A DNA stretch of 64,000 bases from Pseudeuparius sepicola (GCA_963920635.1 OY987305.1:3511153-3575152), one strand, 5' to 3'; counted from the stretch's first letter, positions 51,840-64,000 are shown. Translations and numbers: made by a program. The notes: a model not told the origin generated them from the sequence alone.

Positions 51840-54206
51840 CCAAGACCGAAAAACTTTAAAAAATCGGGAAAACCGCCGTTTTCACTTGCATGACTTTTCT
51901 TTTCACGGAAATTAGTTAAAGGCCACCTATTCTAACTATCCACAAATAATCAGAATTTGCGAACCTCGTCTTCACCCCTTTCCACCCCCAAGACCGAAAA
52001 ACGTAAAAAAATCGGGGAAACCGCCGTTTTCACTTGCGTGACTTTTCTTTTCACGGAAATTAGTTTAAGGCCACCTATTCTAACTATCCACAAAGAATCA
52101 GAATTTGCGAACCTCGTCTTCACCCCTTTCCACCCCCAAGACCGAAAAACGTAAAAAAATCGGGGAAACCGCCGTTTTCACTTGCATGACTTTTCTTTTC
52201 ACGGAAATTAGTTTAAGGCCACCTATTCTAACTATCCACAAAGAATCAGAATTTGCGAATCTCGTCTTCACCCCTTTCCACCCCCAAGACCGAAAAACTT
52301 TAAAAAATCGGGAAAACCGCCGTTTTCACTTGCATGACTTTTCTTTTCACGGAAATAGTTTAAGGCCACCTATTCTAACTATCCACAAAGAATCAGAATT
52401 TGCGAACCTCGTCTTCACCCCTTTCCACCCCCAAGACCGAAAAACTTAAAAAAATCGGGAAAACGGCCGTTTTCACTTGCATGACTTTTATTTTCACGGA
52501 AATTAGTTTAAGGCCACCTATTCTAACTATCCACAAAGAATCAGAATTTGCGAACCTCGTCTTCACCCCTTTCCACCCCCAAGACCGAAAAACTTTAAAA
52601 AATCGGGAAAACCGCCGTTTTCACTTGCATGACTTTTCTTTTCAGGGAAATTAGTTTAAGGCCACCTATTCTAACTATCCACGAAGAATCAGAATTTGCG
52701 AACCTCGTCTTCACCCCTTTCCACCCCCAAGACCGAAAAACGTAAAAAAATCGGGAAAACGGCCGTTTTCACTTGCATGACTTTTATTTTCACGGAAATT
52801 AGTTTAAGGCCACCTATTCTAACTATCCACAAATAATCAGAATTTGCGAACCTCGTCTTCACCCCTTTCCACCCCCAAGACCGAAAAACGTAAAAAAATC
52901 GGGGAAACCGCCGTTTTCACTTGCATGACTTTTCTTTTCACGGAAATTAGTTTAAGGCCACCTATTCTAACTATCCACGAAGAATCAGAATTTGCGAACC
53001 TCGTCTTCACCCCTTTCCACCCTCAAGACCGAAAAACGTAAAAAAATCGGGGAAACCGCCGTTTTCACTTGCATGACTTTTCTTTTCACGGAAATTAGTT
53101 TAAGGCCACCTATTCTAACTATCCACAAATAATCAGAATTTGCGAACCTCGTCTTCACCCCTTTCCACCCCCAAGACCGAAAAACGTAAAAAAATCGGGG
53201 AAACCGCCGTTTTCACTTGCATGACTTTTCTTTTCACGGAAATTAGTTTAAGGCCACCTATTCTAACTATCCACGAAGAATCAGAATTTGCGAACCTCGT
53301 CTTCACCCCTTTCCACCCCCAAGACCGAAAAACGTAAAAAAATCGGGGAAACCGCCGTTTTCACTTGCATGACTTTTCTTTTCACGGAAATTAGTTTAAG
53401 GCCACCTATTCTAACTATCCACGAAGAATCAGAATTTGCGAACCTCGTCTTCACCCCTTTCCACCCCCAAGACCGAAAAACGTAAAAAAATCGGGGAAAC
53501 CGCCGTTTTCACTTGCATGACTTTTCTTTTCACGGAAATTAGTTTAAGGCCACCTATTCTAACTATCCACAAAGAATCAGAATTTGCGAACCTCGTCTTC
53601 ACCCCTTTCCACCCCCAAGACCGAAAAACCTAAAAAATCGGGAAAACCGCCGTTTTCACTTGCATGACTTTTCTTTTCACGGAAATTAGTTTAAGGCCAC
53701 CTATTCTAACTATCCACAAAGAATCAGAATTTGCGAACCTCGTCTTCACCCCTTTCCACCCCCAAGACCGAAAAACGTAAAAAAATCGGGGAAACCGCCG
53801 TTTTCACTTGCATGACTTTTCTTTTCACGGAAATTAGTTTAAGGCCACCTATTCTAACTATCCACGAAGAATCAGAATTTGCGAACCTCGTCTTCACCCC
53901 TTTCCACCTTCAAGACCGAAAAACGTAAAAAAATCGGGAAAACCGCCGTTTTCACTTGCATGACTTTTCTTTTCACGGAAATTAGTTTAAGGCCACCTAT
54001 TCTAACTATCCACGAAGAATCAGAATTTGCGAACCTCGTCTTCACCCCTTTCCACCCCCAAGACCGAAAAATGTAAAAAAATCGGGGAAACCGCCGTTTT
54101 CACTTGCATGACTTTTCTTTTCACGGAAATTAGTTTAAGGCCACCTATTCTAACTATCCACGAAGAATCAGAATTTGCGAACCTCGTCTTCACCCCTTTC
54201 CACCCT
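51840..54206 (+). repeat. Duplicate of 42074-44440
   Basis: Matches at an offset of 9766, then 9765 after a one-base loss from the A-tract near 53629. Shared markers are gaatctcg (52260 versus 42494), the 147-bp monomer near 52353, and the run of acgt-type monomers at 52844-53633. It retains the six monomers that are missing from copy 2 of the 49-monomer block, so it was copied from a version that still had them. The tctttaccc change at 44130 is absent here, so that mutation is younger or on another lineage. Confidence 0.75.
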
Positions 54207-54306
54207 CAAGACCGAAAAACGTAAAAAAATCGGGGAAACCGCCGTTTTCACTTGCATGACTTTTCTTTTCACGGAAATTAGTTTAAGGCCACCTATTCTA
54301 ACTAGC

Positions 54307-57300
54307 CACAAATAATCAGAATTTGCGAACCTCGTCTTCACCCCTTTCCACCCCCAAGACCGAAAAACGTAAAAAAATCGGGGAAACCGCCGTTTTCACT
54401 TGCATGACTTTTCTTTTCACGGAAATTAATTTAAGGCCACCTATTCTAACTATCCACAAAGAATCAGAATTTGCGAACCTCGTCTTCACCCCTTTCCACC
54501 CCCAAGACCGAAAAACTTTAAAAAATCGGGAAAACCGCCGTTTTCACTTGCATGACTTTTCTTTTCACGGAAATTAGTTTAAGGCCACCTATTCTAACTA
54601 TCCACAAAGAATCAGAATTTGCGAACCTCGTCTTCACCCCTTTCCACCCCCAAGACCGAAAAACCGAAAAAAATCGGGAAAACGGCCGTTTTCACTTGCA
54701 TGACTTTTATTTTCACGGAAATTAGTTTAAGGCCACCTATTCTAACTATCCACAAAGAATCAGAATTTGCGAACCTCGTCTTCACCCCTTTCCACCCCCA
54801 AGACCGAAAAACTTTAAAAAATCGGGAAAACCGCCGTTTTCACTTGCATGACTTTTCTTTTCACGGAAATTAGTTTAAGGCCACCTATTCTAACTATCCA
54901 CAAAGAATCAGAATTTGCGAACCTCGTCTTCACCCCTTTCCACCCCCAAGACCGAAAAACTTTAAAAAATCGGGAAAACCGCCGTTTTCACTTGCATGAC
55001 TTTTCTTTTCACGGAAATAAGTTTAAGGCCACCTATTCTAACTATCCACAAAGAATCAGAATTTGCGAACCTCGTCTTCACCCCTTTCCACCCCCAAGAC
55101 CGAAAAACCTAAAAAAATCGGGAAAACGGCCGTTTTCACTTGCATGACTTTTATTTTCACGGAAATTAGTTTAAGGCCACCTATTCTAACTATCCACAAA
55201 GAATCAGAATTTGCGAACCTCGTCTTCACCCCTTTCCACCCCCAAGACCGAAAAACATAAAAAAAAAATCGGGAAAACCGCCGTTTTCACTTGCATGACT
55301 TTTCTTTTCACGGAAATTAGTTTAAGGCCACCTATTCTAACTATCCACGAAGAATCAGAATTTGCGAACCTCGTCTTCACCCCTTTCCACCCCCAAGACC
55401 GAAAAATGTAAAAAAATCGGGGAAACCGCCGTTTTCACTTGCATGACTTTTCTTTTCACGGAAATTAGTTTAAGGCCACCTATTCTAACTATCCACGAAG
55501 AATCAGAATTTGCGAACCTCGTCTTCACCCCTTTCCACCCTCAAGACCGAAAAACGTAAAAAAATCGGGGAAACCGCCGTTTTCACTTGCATGACTTTTC
55601 TTTTCACGGAAATTAGTTTAAGGCCACCTATTCTAACTATCCACAAATAATCAGAATTTGCGAACCTCGTCTTCACCCCTTTCCACCCCCAAGACCGAAA
55701 AACGTAAAAAAATCGGGGAAACCGCCGTTTTCACTTGCATGACTTTTCTTTTCACGGAAATTAGTTTAAGGCCACCTATTCTAACTATCCACGAAGAATC
55801 AGAATTTGCGAACCTCGTCTTCACCCCTTTCCACCCTCAAGACCGAAAAACGTAAAAAAATCGGGAAAACCGCCGTTTTCACTTGCATGACTTTTCTTTT
55901 CACGGAAATTAGTTTAAGGCCACCTATTCTAACTATCCACGAAGAATCAGAATTTGCGAACCTCGTCTTCACCCCTTTCCACCCCCAAGACCGAAAAACC
56001 TAAAAAAATCGGGGAAACCGCCGTTTTCACTTGCATGACTTTTCTTTTCACGGAAATTAGTTTAAGGCCACCTATTCTAACTATCCACGAAGAATCAGAA
56101 TTTGCGAACCTCGTCTTCACCCCTTTCCACCCTCAAGACCGAAAAATGTAAAAAAATCGGGGAAACCGCCGTTTTCACTTGCATGACTTTTCTTTTCACG
56201 GAAATTAGTTTAAGGCCACCTATTCTAACTATCCACGAAGAATCAGAATTTGCGAACCTCGTCTTCACCCCTTTCCACCCTCAAGACCGAAAAACGTAAA
56301 AAAATCGGGGAAACCGCCGTTTTCACTTGCATGACTTTTCTTTTCACGGAAATTAGTTTAAGGCCACCTATTCTAACTAGCCACAAATAATCAGAATTTG
56401 CGAACCTCGTCTTCACCCCTTTCCACCCCCAAGACCGAAAAACGTAAAAAAATCGGGGAAACCGCCGTTTTCACTTGCATGACTTTTCTTTTCACGGAAA
56501 TTAGTTTAAGGCCACCTAATCTAACTATCCACAAAGAATCAGAATTTGCGAACCTCGTCTTCACCCCTTTCCACCCCCAAGACCGAAAAACTTTAAAAAA
56601 ATCGGGAAAACCGCCGTTTTCACTTGCATGACTTTTCTTTTCACGGAAATAGTTTAAGGCCACCTATTCTAACTATCCACAAAGAATCAGAATTTGCGAA
56701 CCTCGTCTTCACCCCTTTCCACCCCCAAGACCGAAAAACCTAAAAAAATCGGGAAAACGGCCGTTTTCACTTGCATGACTTTTATTTTCACGGAAATTAG
56801 TTTAAGGCCACCTATTCTAACTATCCACAAAGAATCAGAATTTGCGAACCTCGTCTTCACCCCTTTCCACCCCCAAGACCGAAAAACTTTAAAAAATCGG
56901 GAAAACCGCCGTTTTCACTTGCATGACTTTTCTTTTCAGGGAAATTAGTTTAAGGCCACCTATTCTAACTATCCACGAAGAATCAGAATTTGCGAACCTC
57001 GTCTTCACCCCTTTCCACCCTCAAGACCGAAAAACGTAAAAAAATCGGGGAAACCGCCGTTTTCACTTGCATGACTTTTCTTTTCACGGAAATTAGTTTA
57101 AGGCCACCTATTCTAACTATCCACAAATAATCAGAATTTGCGAACCTCGTCTTCACCCCTTTCCACCCCCAAGACCGAAAAACGTAAAAAAATCGGGGAA
57201 ACCGCCGTTTTCACTTGCATGACTTTTCTTTTCACGGAAATTAGTTTAAGGCCACCTATTCTAACTATCCACGAAGAAGCAGAATTTGCGAACCTCGTCT

Positions 57301-59340
57301 TCACCCCTTTCCACCCCCAAGACCGAAAAACGTAAAAAAATCGGGGAAACCGCCGTTTTCACTTGCATGACTTTTCTTTTCACGGAAATTAGTTTAAGGC
57401 CACCTATTCTAACTATCCACAAAGAATCAGAATTTGCGAACCTCGTCTTCACCCGTTTTCCACCCCCAAGACCGAAAAACGTAAAAAAATCGGGGAAACC
57501 GCCGTTTTCACTTGCATGACTTTTCTTTTCACGGAAATTAGTTTAAGGCCACCTATTCTAACTATCCACGAAGAATCAGAATTTGCGAACCTCGTCTTCA
57601 CCCCTTTCCACCCCCAAGACCGAAAAACGTAAAAAAATCGGGGAAACCGCCGTTTTCACTTGCATGACTTTTCTTTTCACGGAAATTAGTTTAAGGCCAC
57701 CTATTCTAACTATCCACAAAGAATCAGAATTTGCGAACCTCGTCTTCACCCCTTTCCACCCCCAAGACCGAAAAACTTAAAAAAATCGGGAAAACCGCCG
57801 TTTTCACTTGCATGACTTTTCTTTTCACGGAAATTAGTTTAAGGCCACCTATTCTAACTATCCACAAAGAATCAGAATTTGCGAACCTCGTCTTCACCCC
57901 TTTCCACCCCCAAGACCGAAAAACCTAAAAAAATCGGGAAAACGGCCGTTTTCACTTGCATGACTTTTATTTTCACGGAAATTAGTTTAAGGCCACCTAT
58001 TCTAACTATCCACAAAGAATCAGAATTTGCGAACCTCGTCTTCACCCCTTTCCACCCCCAAAACCGAAAAACTTTAAAAAATCGGGAAAACCGCCGTTTT
58101 CACTTGCATGACTTTTCTTTTCACGGAAATTAGTTTAAGGCCACCTATTCTAACTATCCACAAAGAATCAGAATTTGCGAACCTCGTCTTCACCCCTTTC
58201 CACCCCCAAGACCGAAAAACTTTAAAAAATCGGGAAAACCGCCGTTTTCACTTGCATGACTTTTCTTTTCACGGAAATTAGTTTAAGGCCACCTATTCTA
58301 ACTATCCACAAAGAATCAGAATTTGCGAACCTCGTCTTCACCCCTTTCCACCCCCAAGACCGAAAAACCTAAAAAAATCGGGAAAACGGCCGTTTTCACT
58401 TGCATGATTTTTATTTTCACGGAAATTAGTTTAAGGCCACCTATTCTAACTATCCACAAAGAATCAGAATTTGCGAACCTCGTCTTCACCCCTTTCCACC
58501 CCCAAGACCGAAAAACTTTAAAAAATCGGGAAAACCGCCGTTTTCACTTGCATGACTTTTCTTTTCAGGGAAATTAGTTTAAGGCCACCTATTCTAACTA
58601 TCCACGAAGAATCAGAATTTGCGAACCTCGTCTTCACCCCTTTCCACCCCCAAGACCGAAAAACGTAAAAAAATCGGGAAAACGGCCGTTTTCACTTGCA
58701 TGACTTTTATTTTCACGGAAATTAGTTTAAGGCCACCTATTCTAACTATCCACAAATAATCAGAATTTGCGAACCTCGTCTTCACCCCTTTCCACCCCCA
58801 AGACCGAAAAACGTAAAAAAATCGGGGAAACCGCCGTTTTCACTTGTATGACTTTTCTTTTCACGGAAATTAGTTTAAGGCCACCTATTCTAACTATCCA
58901 CAAAGAATCAGAATTTGCGAACCTCGTCTTCACCCCTTTCCACCCCCAAGACCGAAAAACTTTAAAAAATCGGGAAAACCGCCGTTTTCACTTGCATGAC
59001 TTTTCTTTTCACGGAAATTAGTTTAAGGCCACCTATTCTAACTATCCACAAATAATCAGAATTTGCGAACCTCGTCTTCACCCCTTTCCACCCCCAAGAC
59101 CGAAAAACGTAAAAAAATCGGGGAAACCGCCGTTTTCACTTGCATGACTTTTCTTTTCACGGAAATTAGTTTAAGGCCACCTATTCTAACTATCCACAAA
59201 GAATCAGAATTTGCGAACCTCGTCTTCACCCCTTTCCACCCCCAAGACCGAAAAACTTTAAAAAATCGGGAAAACCGCCGTTATCACTTGCATGACTTTT
59301 CTTTTCACGGAAATTAGTTTAAGGCCACCTATTCTAACTA
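54307..59340 (+). repeat. Duplicate of window 1-5030, about 54.3 kb away
   Basis: Subtype order follows 1-5030 at an offset of 54306, rising to 54309 after a 3-bp A-tract expansion near 55260 and to 54310 after a further base. It includes the accgaaaa monomer (54603), the 147-bp monomer near 56648, gaagcag at 57279 and cccgttttcc at 57455. It lacks the acgcaaatt and position-49 T changes of copies 0-2 of the 26-mer unit, so it is a sister lineage. Private changes include ctaatctaac at 56519 and aaaccgaaa near 58061. Confidence 0.78.
55195..55345 (+). repeat. 151-bp monomer with A10 tract
   Basis: The A7 tract at positions 65-71 is expanded to ten A, and the preceding site reads acat, seen nowhere else in the window. 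The duplicate context at 51497 and 905 has acttaaaaaaat. This is the only multi-base indel I found in 432 monomers. Shortened A-tracts (A6) occur at about 20190 and 53629. Homopolymer length is also a typical sequencing error, so the read evidence matters. Confidence 0.8.
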
Positions 59341-59950
59341 TCCACAAAGAATCAGAATTTGCGAACCTCGTCTTCACCCCTTTCCACCCCCAAGACCGAA
59401 AAACTTAAAAAAATCGGGAAAACGGCCGTTTTCACTTGCATGACTTTTATTTTCACGGAAATTAGTTTAAGGCCACCTATTCTAACTATCCACAAAGAAT
59501 CAGAATTTGCGAACCTCGTCTTCACCCCTTTCCACCCCCAAGACCGAAAAACTTTAAAAAATCGGGAAAACCGCCGTTTTCACTTGCATGACTTTTCTTT
59601 TCACGGAAATTAGTTTAAGGCCACCTATTCTAACTATCCACGAAGAATCAGAATTTGCGAACCTCGTCTTCACCCCTTTCCACCCCCAAGACCGAAAAAC
59701 CTAAAAAAATCGGGAAAACGGCCGTTTTCACTTGCATGACTTTTATTTTCACGGAAATTAGTTTAAGGCCACCTATTCTAACTATCCACAAAGAATCAGA
59801 ATTTGCGAACCTCGTCTTCACCCCTTTCCACCCCCAAGACCGAAAAACTTTAAAAAATCGGGAAAACCGCCGTTTTCACTTGCATGACTTTTCTTTTCAC
59901 GGAAATTAGTTTAAGGCCACCTATTCTAACTATCCACGAAGAATCAGAAT

Positions 59951-62464
59951 TTGCGAACCTCGTCTTCACTCCTTTCCACCCCCAAGACCGAAAAACGTAA
60001 AAAAATCGGGGAAACCGCCGTTTTCACTTGCGTGACTTTTCTTTTCACGGAAATTAGTTTAAGGCCACCTATTCTAACTATCCACGAAGAATCAGAATTT
60101 GCGAACCTCGTCTTCACCCCTTTCCACCCTCAAGACCGAAAAACGTAAAAAAATCGGGGAAACCGCCGTTTTCACTTGCATGACTTTTCTTTTCACGGAA
60201 ATTAGTTTAAGGCCACCTATTCTAACTATCCACAAAGAATCAGAATTTGCGAACCTCGTCTTCACCCCTTTCCACCCCCAAGACCGAAAAACTTTAAAAA
60301 ATCGGGAAAACCGCCGTTTTCACTTGCATGACTTTTCTTTTCAGGGAAATTAGTTTAAGGCCACCTATTCTAACTATCCACGAAGAATCAGAATTTGCGA
60401 ACCTCGTCTTCACCCCTTTCCACCCCCAAGACCGAAAAACGTAAAAAAATCGGGGAAACCGCCGTTTTCACTTGCGTGACTTTTCTTTTCACGGAAATTA
60501 GTTTAAGGCCACCTATTCTAACTATCCACAAAGAATCAGAATTTGCGAACCTCGTCTTCACCCCTTTCCACCCCCAAGACCGAAAAACTTTAAAAAATCG
60601 GGAAAACCGCCGTTTTCACTTGCATGACTTTTCTTTTCACGGAAATTAGTTTAAGGCCACCTATTCTAACTATCCACAAATAATCAGAATTTGCGAACCT
60701 CGTCTTCACCCCTTTCCACCCCCAAGACCGAAAAACTTTAAAAAATCGGGAAAACCGCCGTTTTCACTTGCATGACTTTTCTTTTCACGGAAATTAGTTA
60801 AAGGCCACCTATTCTAACTATCCACAAATAATCAGAATTTGCGAACCTCGTCTTCACCCCTTTCCACCCCCAAGACCGAAAAACGTAAAAAAATCGGGGA
60901 AACCGCCGTTTTCACTTGCGTGACTTTTCTTTTCACGGAAATTAGTTTAAGGCCACCTATTCTAACTATCCACGAAGAATCAGAATTTGCGAACCTCGTC
61001 TTCACCCCTTTCCACCCTCAAGACCGAAAAACTTTAAAAAATCGGGAAAACCGCCGTTTTCACTTGCATGACTTTTCTTTTCACGGAAATTAGTTTAAGG
61101 CCACCTATTCTAACTATCCACAAAGAATCAGAATTTGCGAACCTCGTCTTCACCCCTTTCCACCCCCAAGACCGAAAAACGTAAAAAAATCGGGGAAACC
61201 GCCGTTTTCACTTGCATGACTTTTCTTTTCACGGAAATTAGTTTAAGGCCACCTATTCTAACTATCCACAAAGAATCAGAATTTGCGAATCTCGTCTTCA
61301 CCCCTTTCCACCCCCAAGACCGAAAAACTTTAAAAAATCGGGAAAACCGCCGTTTTCACTTGCATGACTTTTCTTTTCACGGAAATAGTTTAAGGCCACC
61401 TATTCTAACTATCCACAAAGAATCAGAATTTGCGAACCTCGTCTTCACCCCTTTCCACCCCCAAGACCGAAAAACCTAAAAAAATCGGGAAAACGGCCGT
61501 TTTCACTTGCATGACTTTTATTTTCACGGAAATTAGTTTAAGGCCACCTATTCTAACTATCCACAAAGAATCAGAATTTGCGAACCTCGTCTTCACCCCT
61601 TTCCACCCCCAAGACCGAAAAACTTTAAAAAATCGGGAAAACCGCCGTTTTCACTTGCATGACTTTTCTTTTCAGGGAAATTAGTTTAAGGCCACCCATT
61701 CTAACTATCCACGAAGAATCAGAATTTGCGAACCTCGTCTTCACCCCTTTCCACCCCCAAGACCGAAAAACGTAAAAAAATCGGGAAAACGGCCGTTTTC
61801 ACTTGCATGACTTTTATTTTCACGGAAATTAGTTTAAGGCCACCTATTCTAACTATCCACAAATAATCAGAATTTGCGAACCTCGTCTTCACCCCTTTCC
61901 ACCCCCAAGACCGAAAAACGTAAAAAAATCGGGGAAACCGCCGTTTTCACTTGCATGACTTTTCTTTTCACGGAAATTAGTTTAAGGCCACCTATTCTAA
62001 CTATCCACGAAGAATCAGAATTTGCGAACCTCGTCTTCACCCCTTTCCACCCTCAAGACCGAAAAACGTAAAAAAATCGGGGAAACCGCCGTTTTCACTT
62101 GCATGACTTTTCTTTTCACGGAAATTAGTTTAAGGCCACCTATTCTAACTATCCACGAAGAATCAGAATTTGCGAACCTCGTCTTCACCCCTTTCCACCC
62201 CAAGACCGAAAAACCTAAAAAAATCGGGAAAACGGCCGTTTTCACTTGCATGACTTTTATTTTCACGGAAATTAGTTTAAGGCCACCTATTCTAACTATC
62301 CACAAAGAATCAGAATTTGCGAACCTCGTCTTCACCCCTTTCCACCCCCAAGACCGAAAAACTTTAAAAAATCGGGAAAACCGCCGTTTTCACTTGCATG
62401 ACTTTTCTTTTCACGGAAATTAGTTTAAGGCCACCTATTCTAACTATCCACGAAGAATCAGAAT
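59951..62464 (+). repeat. 17-monomer tandem block, copy 1 (2514 bp)
   Basis: Markers recur 2514 bp downstream: cactcctttcc with t at 59970/62484, a gttaaagg monomer near 60798/63312, gaatctcg at 61290/63804, and the 147-bp monomer near 61384/63898. Two one-base deletions make it 2 bp short of 17 x 148. The cactcc change is seen only in this pair. Confidence 0.82.
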
Positions 62465-64000
62465 TTGCGAACCTCGTCTTCACTCCTTTCCACCCCCAAG
62501 ACCGAAAAACGTAAAAAAATCGGGGAAACCGCCGTTTTCACTTGCGTGACTTTTCTTTTCACGGAAATTAGTTTAAGGCCACCTATTCTAACTATCCACG
62601 AAGAATCAGAATTTGCGAACCTCGTCTTCACCCCTTTCCACCCTCAAGACCGAAAAACGTAAAAAAATCGGGGAAACCGCCGTTTTCACTTGCATGACTT
62701 TTCTTTTCACGGAAATTAGTTTAAGGCCACCTATTCTAACTATCCACAAAGAATCAGAATTTGCGAACCTCGTCTTCACCCCTTTCCACCCCCAAGACCG
62801 AAAAACTTTAAAAAATCGGGAAAACCGCCGTTTTCACTTGCATGACTTTTCTTTTCAGGGAAATTAGTTTAAGGCCACCTATTCTAACTATCCACGAAGA
62901 ATCAGAATTTGCGAACCTCGTCTTCACCCCTTTCCACCCCCAAGACCGAAAAACGTAAAAAAATCGGGGAAACCGCCGTTTTCACTTGCGTGACTTTTCT
63001 TTTCACGGAAATTAGTTTAAGGCCACCTATTCTAACTATCCACAAAGAATCAGAATTTGCGAACCTCGTCTTCACCCCTTTCCACCCCCAAGACCGAAAA
63101 ACTTTAAAAAATCGGGAAAACCGCCGTTTTCACTTGCATGACTTTTCTTTTCACGGAAATTAGTTTAAGGCCACCTATTCTAACTATCCACAAATAATCA
63201 GAATTTGCGAACCTCGTCTTCACCCCTTTCCACCCCCAAGACCGAAAAACTTTAAAAAATCGGGAAAACCGCCGTTTTCACTTGCATGACTTTTCTTTTC
63301 ACGGAAATTAGTTAAAGGCCACCTATTCTAACTATCCACAAATAATCAGAATTTGCGAACCTCGTCTTCACCCCTTTCCACCCCCAAGACCGAAAAACGT
63401 AAAAAAATCGGAGAAACCGCCGTTTTCACTTGCGTGACTTTTCTTTTCACGGAAATTAGTTTAAGGCCACCTATTCTAACTATCCACGAAGAATCAGAAT
63501 TTGCGAACCTCGTCTTCACCCCTTTCCACCCTCAAGACCGAAAAACTTTAAAAAATCGGGAAAACCGCCGTTTTCACTTGCATGACTTTTCTTTTCACGG
63601 AAATTAGTTTAAGGCCACCTATTCTAACTATCCACAAAGAATCAGAATTTGCGAACCTCGTCTTCACCCCTTTCCACCCCCAAGACCGAAAAACGTAAAA
63701 AAATCGGGGAAACCGCCGTTTTCACTTGCATGACTTTTCTTTTCACGGAAATTAGTTTAAGGCCACCTATTCTAACTATCCACAAAGAATCAGAATTTGC
63801 GAATCTCGTCTTCACCCCTTTCCACCCCCAAGACCGAAAAACTTTAAAAAATCGGGAAAACCGCCGTTTTCACTTGCATGACTTTTCTTTTCACGGAAAT
63901 AGTTTAAGGCCACCTATTCTAACTATCCACAAAGAATCAGAATTTGCGAACCTCGTCTTCACCCCTTTCCACCCCCAAGACCGAAAAACCTAAAAAAATC
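62465..64000 (+). repeat. 17-monomer tandem block, copy 2 (cut by window end)
   Basis: Repeats the first 1.5 kb of the preceding block at offset 2514. It has one private change, cggagaaacc at 63412, where copy 1 has cggggaaacc. The same change at 28636 and 34111 is in a different monomer context (atgtaaa), so it looks independent. The monomer pairing begins a little to the left, in the 62154 monomer, whose partner is 59639. Confidence 0.8.

Larger units (their letters stand above)
1..64000 (+). repeat. 148-bp satellite DNA array filling the whole window
   Basis: The same 148-bp sequence recurs head to tail from the first to the last base, with no inversion and no foreign insertion. Phase tracking of the ttgcgaacctcg motif gives starts at 17, 757 and 2089 (all 17 modulo 148), drifting slowly to 8 by the window end. 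This means about 432 monomers and a net loss of only 9 bp. A hand count of one consensus monomer gives 63 G+C of 148 (about 43%), with C twice as frequent as G on this strand. Both window ends cut the array, so its full length is unknown. Homogeneous arrays of this kind are known from eukaryotic centromeres and heterochromatin. That location is an inference here, since no kinetochore mark, flank or species name is visible. Confidence 0.98.

Noticed and set aside
1..64000. CRISPR array (regular short repeats)
   Set aside because: There are no unique spacers. The entire 148-bp period is conserved, and variants recur in blocks.
1..64000. Simple single-period higher-order repeat such as human alpha satellite
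   Set aside because: Several unit sizes (9, 17, 26, 37 and 49 monomers) coexist and no single one spans the window.
1..64000. Possibility that large duplications are assembly artefacts
   Set aside because: The copies differ by small private changes (for example 336, 44130, 56519, 63412) and whole-monomer losses, which argues for real copies. It cannot be excluded without reads, so it is noted here and not treated as a finding.

Overview
The whole window is one uninterrupted head-to-tail satellite DNA array with a basic monomer of 148 bp. It holds about 432 full monomers plus a partial last one, all in the same orientation. No non-satellite sequence is visible on either strand: no gene, RNA gene, transposon, CRISPR array or unique spacer. 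Both ends of the window lie inside the array, so its true boundaries and flanks are unknown. An array this long, with near-identical monomers and multi-kilobase higher-order duplications, points to a eukaryotic chromosome (centromeric, pericentromeric, subtelomeric or heterochromatic). I do not recognise the monomer and cannot name the species, kingdom or satellite family.

Monomers differ at a small set of recurrent diagnostic sites. Numbering the monomer from the cacaaa/cacgaa motif, with window base 1 as monomer position 1, these are: 4 (a/g), 7 (t/g), 47-49 (C-run variants), 61-64 (acgt, acct, actt, accg, atgt), 77 (g/a), 82 (c/g, creating CGGCCG), 98 (a/g), 107 (c/a) and 114 (c/g). Alleles at these sites travel together, giving monomer subtypes. 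The order of subtypes repeats over long distances, so the array is a nested mosaic of segmental duplications and not a simple one-unit higher-order repeat.

Layout. 1-3420 is a left-truncated copy of a 26-monomer unit (3848 bp). The same unit occurs as a clean tandem pair at about 10375-14222 and 14223-18070. The stretch 14651-22660 re-presents 1-7700 (offset 14650, then 14945 after a two-monomer difference). 23694-26357 holds a local nine-monomer duplication (1332 bp). 27097-38194 is a tandem duplication of a 37-monomer block (5475 bp), each copy carrying a partial version of the 26-mer unit. About 37190-50820 is a tandem duplication of a 49-monomer block (7251 bp), the second copy lacking six monomers. 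51840-54206 repeats 42074-44440, and 54307-59340 repeats 1-5030. 59951-64000 is a 17-monomer tandem duplication (2514 bp) cut off by the window end.

Most monomers are exactly 148 bp. By tracking phase I found 17 single-base deletions and 6 insertions (five of 1 bp, one of 3 bp), a net loss of 9 bp over 64 kb. Several of these indels recur in many places through duplication and act as lineage tags. Short open reading frames appear in every monomer because it is poor in stop codons in one frame. They start at TTG, overlap each other and shift frame with every 148-bp step, so I do not call them genes. The biological content is the evolutionary record: duplicated blocks, exchange junctions mapped to intervals of about 14-54 bp, linked subtype alleles and a 16-bp perfect palindrome confined to one subtype.
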